NCBI GenBank assembly: GCA_905214825.1
Contig: CAJMNV010000041.1
Coordinates: forward strand, 1 to 14,324
Reading direction: 5' to 3'
Origin: an uncultured bacterium
GTDB lineage: Bacteria > Bacillota > Clostridia > Lachnospirales > Anaerotignaceae
Length of the DNA stretch: 14,324 nucleotides
Position numbers and translations under genes: made by a program. Positions 13,275 to 14,324 of this stretch are shown piece after piece (the first letter of the stretch is position 1; every line of letters starts with the position of its first letter). Under the pieces are notes generated by a model. That model ran no database searches, was not told the origin of the DNA, and was given only the letters and a program-made list of their open reading frames with translations.

Positions 13275-13303
13275 TTGAAATTTTCAATGCTTTATGTTAA
13301 AAT
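13275..13303 (+). promoter_or_regulatory. Sigma-A-type promoter of trmL
   Basis: TTGAAA (13275-13280), a 17-nt spacer and TAAAAT (13298-13303), preceded by TGT (extended -10). It predicts a leader of about 28 nt before the ATG at 13338. Confidence 0.6.
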
Positions 13304-13337
13304 CTTGAACAAATCATAAGCAAAAAGGAGATTGGAT

Positions 13338-13838
13338 ATGCACATTGTATTATTAGAACCAGAAATTCCACAAAATGCAGGCAATATTGCAAGAACTTGT
13401 GCAGTCACAGATGTGGTATTGCATTTGATAAAACCTTTGGGATTTTCGGTAGAGGACAAGTATTTGAAACGAGCAGGATTGGATTATTGGAATTTGTTAG
13501 ACATTCGATATTATGAAAATTTTGAGGATTTTCTTACAAAAAATCCAGATGCCAATTTGTGGATGGCAACCACAAAAGCAAAACATGTTTATACAGATGT
13601 GGTATATGGTGAAAATGACTACATTATGTTTGGAAAAGAGAGTGCAGGTATTCCGGAAGAAATATTGTTGCAATATCCTGAAAATTCCATTCGGATTCCC
13701 ATGCTCCCTGTGGCAAGGAGTTTGAATTTGTCAAATGCAGTTGCGATTGTTTTATATGAGGCATTAAGACAACAAGGCTTTCCACATATGCAACAACAAG
13801 GAGAATTGCATCGCCATCGCTGGACAGAGGCAGAGTAA
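13338..13838 (+). CDS. trmL: tRNA (cytidine(34)-2'-O)-methyltransferase
   Basis: Predicted protein of 166 residues, close to other TrmL proteins. It is a SPOUT/trefoil-knot enzyme that 2'-O-methylates the wobble nucleotide of certain leucine tRNAs using S-adenosylmethionine. Family motifs: EPEIPQNAGNIARTCA (8-23), LIKPLGFSVEDKYLKRAGLDYW, FGKESAGIPEEIL, and the knot region IRIPMLPVARSLNLSNAVAIVLYEALRQ near the C-terminus. The ATG at 13338 is 7 nt from AAGGAG (13325-13330); an in-frame TTG at 13332 is too close to that SD. It has its own promoter, divergent from perR, and a terminator follows. Confidence 0.95.
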   Translation: MHIVLLEPEIPQNAGNIARTCAVTDVVLHLIKPLGFSVEDKYLKRAGLDYWNLLDIRYYENFEDFLTKNPDANLWMATTKAKHVYTDVVYGENDYIMFGKESAGIPEEILLQYPENSIRIPMLPVARSLNLSNAVAIVLYEALRQQGFPHMQQQGELHRHRWTEAE

Positions 13839-13851
13839 AAAAGTAAAAAAC

Positions 13852-13901
13852 AACCAAGAGAAACGCCTGATTTTTCAAACGTTCTCTTGGTTTTATTTTT
13901 A
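13852..13901. terminator. Bidirectional terminator between trmL and the aminotransferase gene
   Basis: AACCAAGAGAA (13852-13862) and TTCTCTTGGTT (13882-13892) form a perfect 11-bp stem, with weaker pairing inside the loop. TTTTATTTTT follows on the plus strand. The A-rich run at about 13838-13850 supplies U for the converging minus-strand transcript. Confidence 0.85.
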
Positions 13902-13929
13902 TAAAAGTAATTTTGTATGGAAAATAAAA

Positions 13930-14324
13930 TTATTTGCCACCTTTTGCTTTGTACGCTGCAAGACCTTTGCCCAGTAATTCGATACCTCTTGCCATATCAT
14001 CTGCATTCAAGATATAAGCAATACGCAATTCATCTTTGCCCAAACCTTCTGTTGCATAGAAGCCTTCTGCAGGGGCATACATAACAGTTTCGTTGTTTTC
14101 TCTGAATTCTTTCAACAAGAACAACAGCAAATCTTCTGTGCTTTCCACAGGCAATTTGCAAGTGATGTAGAATGCACCACCAGGTTTTTCACATACAACA
14201 CCAGGGATTTTTTTCAATGCTTCGTAAGAAACGTCACGTCTTTTCTGGTATTCTGCTCTTACTTCATCGAAGAAAGAAGGATCCAGTTTGTACAAAGCAG
14301 TTGCACCAACCATTTCCAAAGTAG
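13930..14324 (-). CDS. Class I PLP-dependent aminotransferase (aspartate aminotransferase-like), C-terminal part
   Basis: About 131 C-terminal residues are visible; the frame is open at the right edge, so the start lies beyond the window. The segment TLEMVGATALYKLDPSFFDE, then AEYQKRRDVSYEALKKIPGV, is the long helix leading to the small C-terminal domain. EKPGGAFYITCKLP is the family's GGAFY motif. DELRIAYIL carries the arginine that binds the substrate carboxylate. The visible part lacks the Schiff-base lysine, which would lie upstream. The sequence is closest to the aspartate/alanine-type aminotransferases of clostridia; the exact substrate cannot be settled from this fragment. It converges with trmL across a shared terminator. 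Confidence 0.85.
   Translation of the reverse strand, partial: TLEMVGATALYKLDPSFFDEVRAEYQKRRDVSYEALKKIPGVVCEKPGGAFYITCKLPVESTEDLLLFLLKEFRENNETVMYAPAEGFYATEGLGKDELRIAYILNADDMARGIELLGKGLAAYKAKGGK

Noticed and set aside
1..14324. Mobile element, defence system, CRISPR array or RNA genes
   Set aside because: I found no transposase, integrase, nuclease or toxin-antitoxin genes, no terminal repeats, no regularly spaced repeats and no recognisable tRNA or rRNA. The pRiA4b-like domain alone is not evidence of mobility.

Overview
The window looks like chromosome from a low-GC, endospore-forming Firmicute of class Clostridia, probably Lachnospirales. The basis is the AT-rich sequence, strong AGGAGG-type ribosome binding sites, a SpoVT orthologue, and the clostridial families DUF1653, DUF4364, PheB, PerR and a GntR/FCD regulator fused to ispE by overlap. 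Most of it is housekeeping. I saw no transposase, integrase, phage gene, CRISPR array, tRNA or rRNA.

Layout from left to right. (1) 1-2046, plus strand: the end of an ECF transporter S component (probably a pantothenate transporter), a terminator-like hairpin, then two tandem type III pantothenate kinases (coaX) that differ at phosphate-binding glycines. Together this is a vitamin B5 uptake and CoA entry module. (2) 2050-3049, plus strand: spoVT, which has its own leader and a strong terminator, then a small DUF1653 gene. (3) 3095-7872, minus strand: a DUF4364 gene, then a cluster transcribed leftward. In transcription order the cluster is a 519-residue protein with a pRiA4b ORF-3-like C-terminus, a CobD/HisC-like PLP enzyme, an unrecognised cysteine-rich ORF with a terminator-like hairpin in its first codons, and a TIGR01212-type radical SAM gene broken by two in-frame stops. 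(4) 7924-10818: a divergent promoter region, then pheB (ACT regulator), thrB and lysC on the plus strand, i.e. aspartate-family amino acid synthesis. lysC carries an internal ribosome binding site and ATG that should give a separate beta subunit. (5) 10851-12678, plus strand: ispE overlapping a GntR/FCD regulator. (6) 12769-13838: perR (minus) diverging from trmL (plus), with a likely PerR operator over the perR -10. (7) 13930-14324, minus strand: the C-terminal part of a class I aminotransferase running off the window.

Transcription units are bounded by clear intrinsic terminators. Three of these (3053-3086, 12712-12753, 13852-13892) lie between convergent genes and probably act in both directions.

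I found no clear undescribed defence or mobile system. The items most worth a second look are the divergent tandem coaX pair, the two-stop lesion in the radical SAM gene, the nested terminator and ORF at 5076-5130, and the possible attenuator between pheB and thrB.
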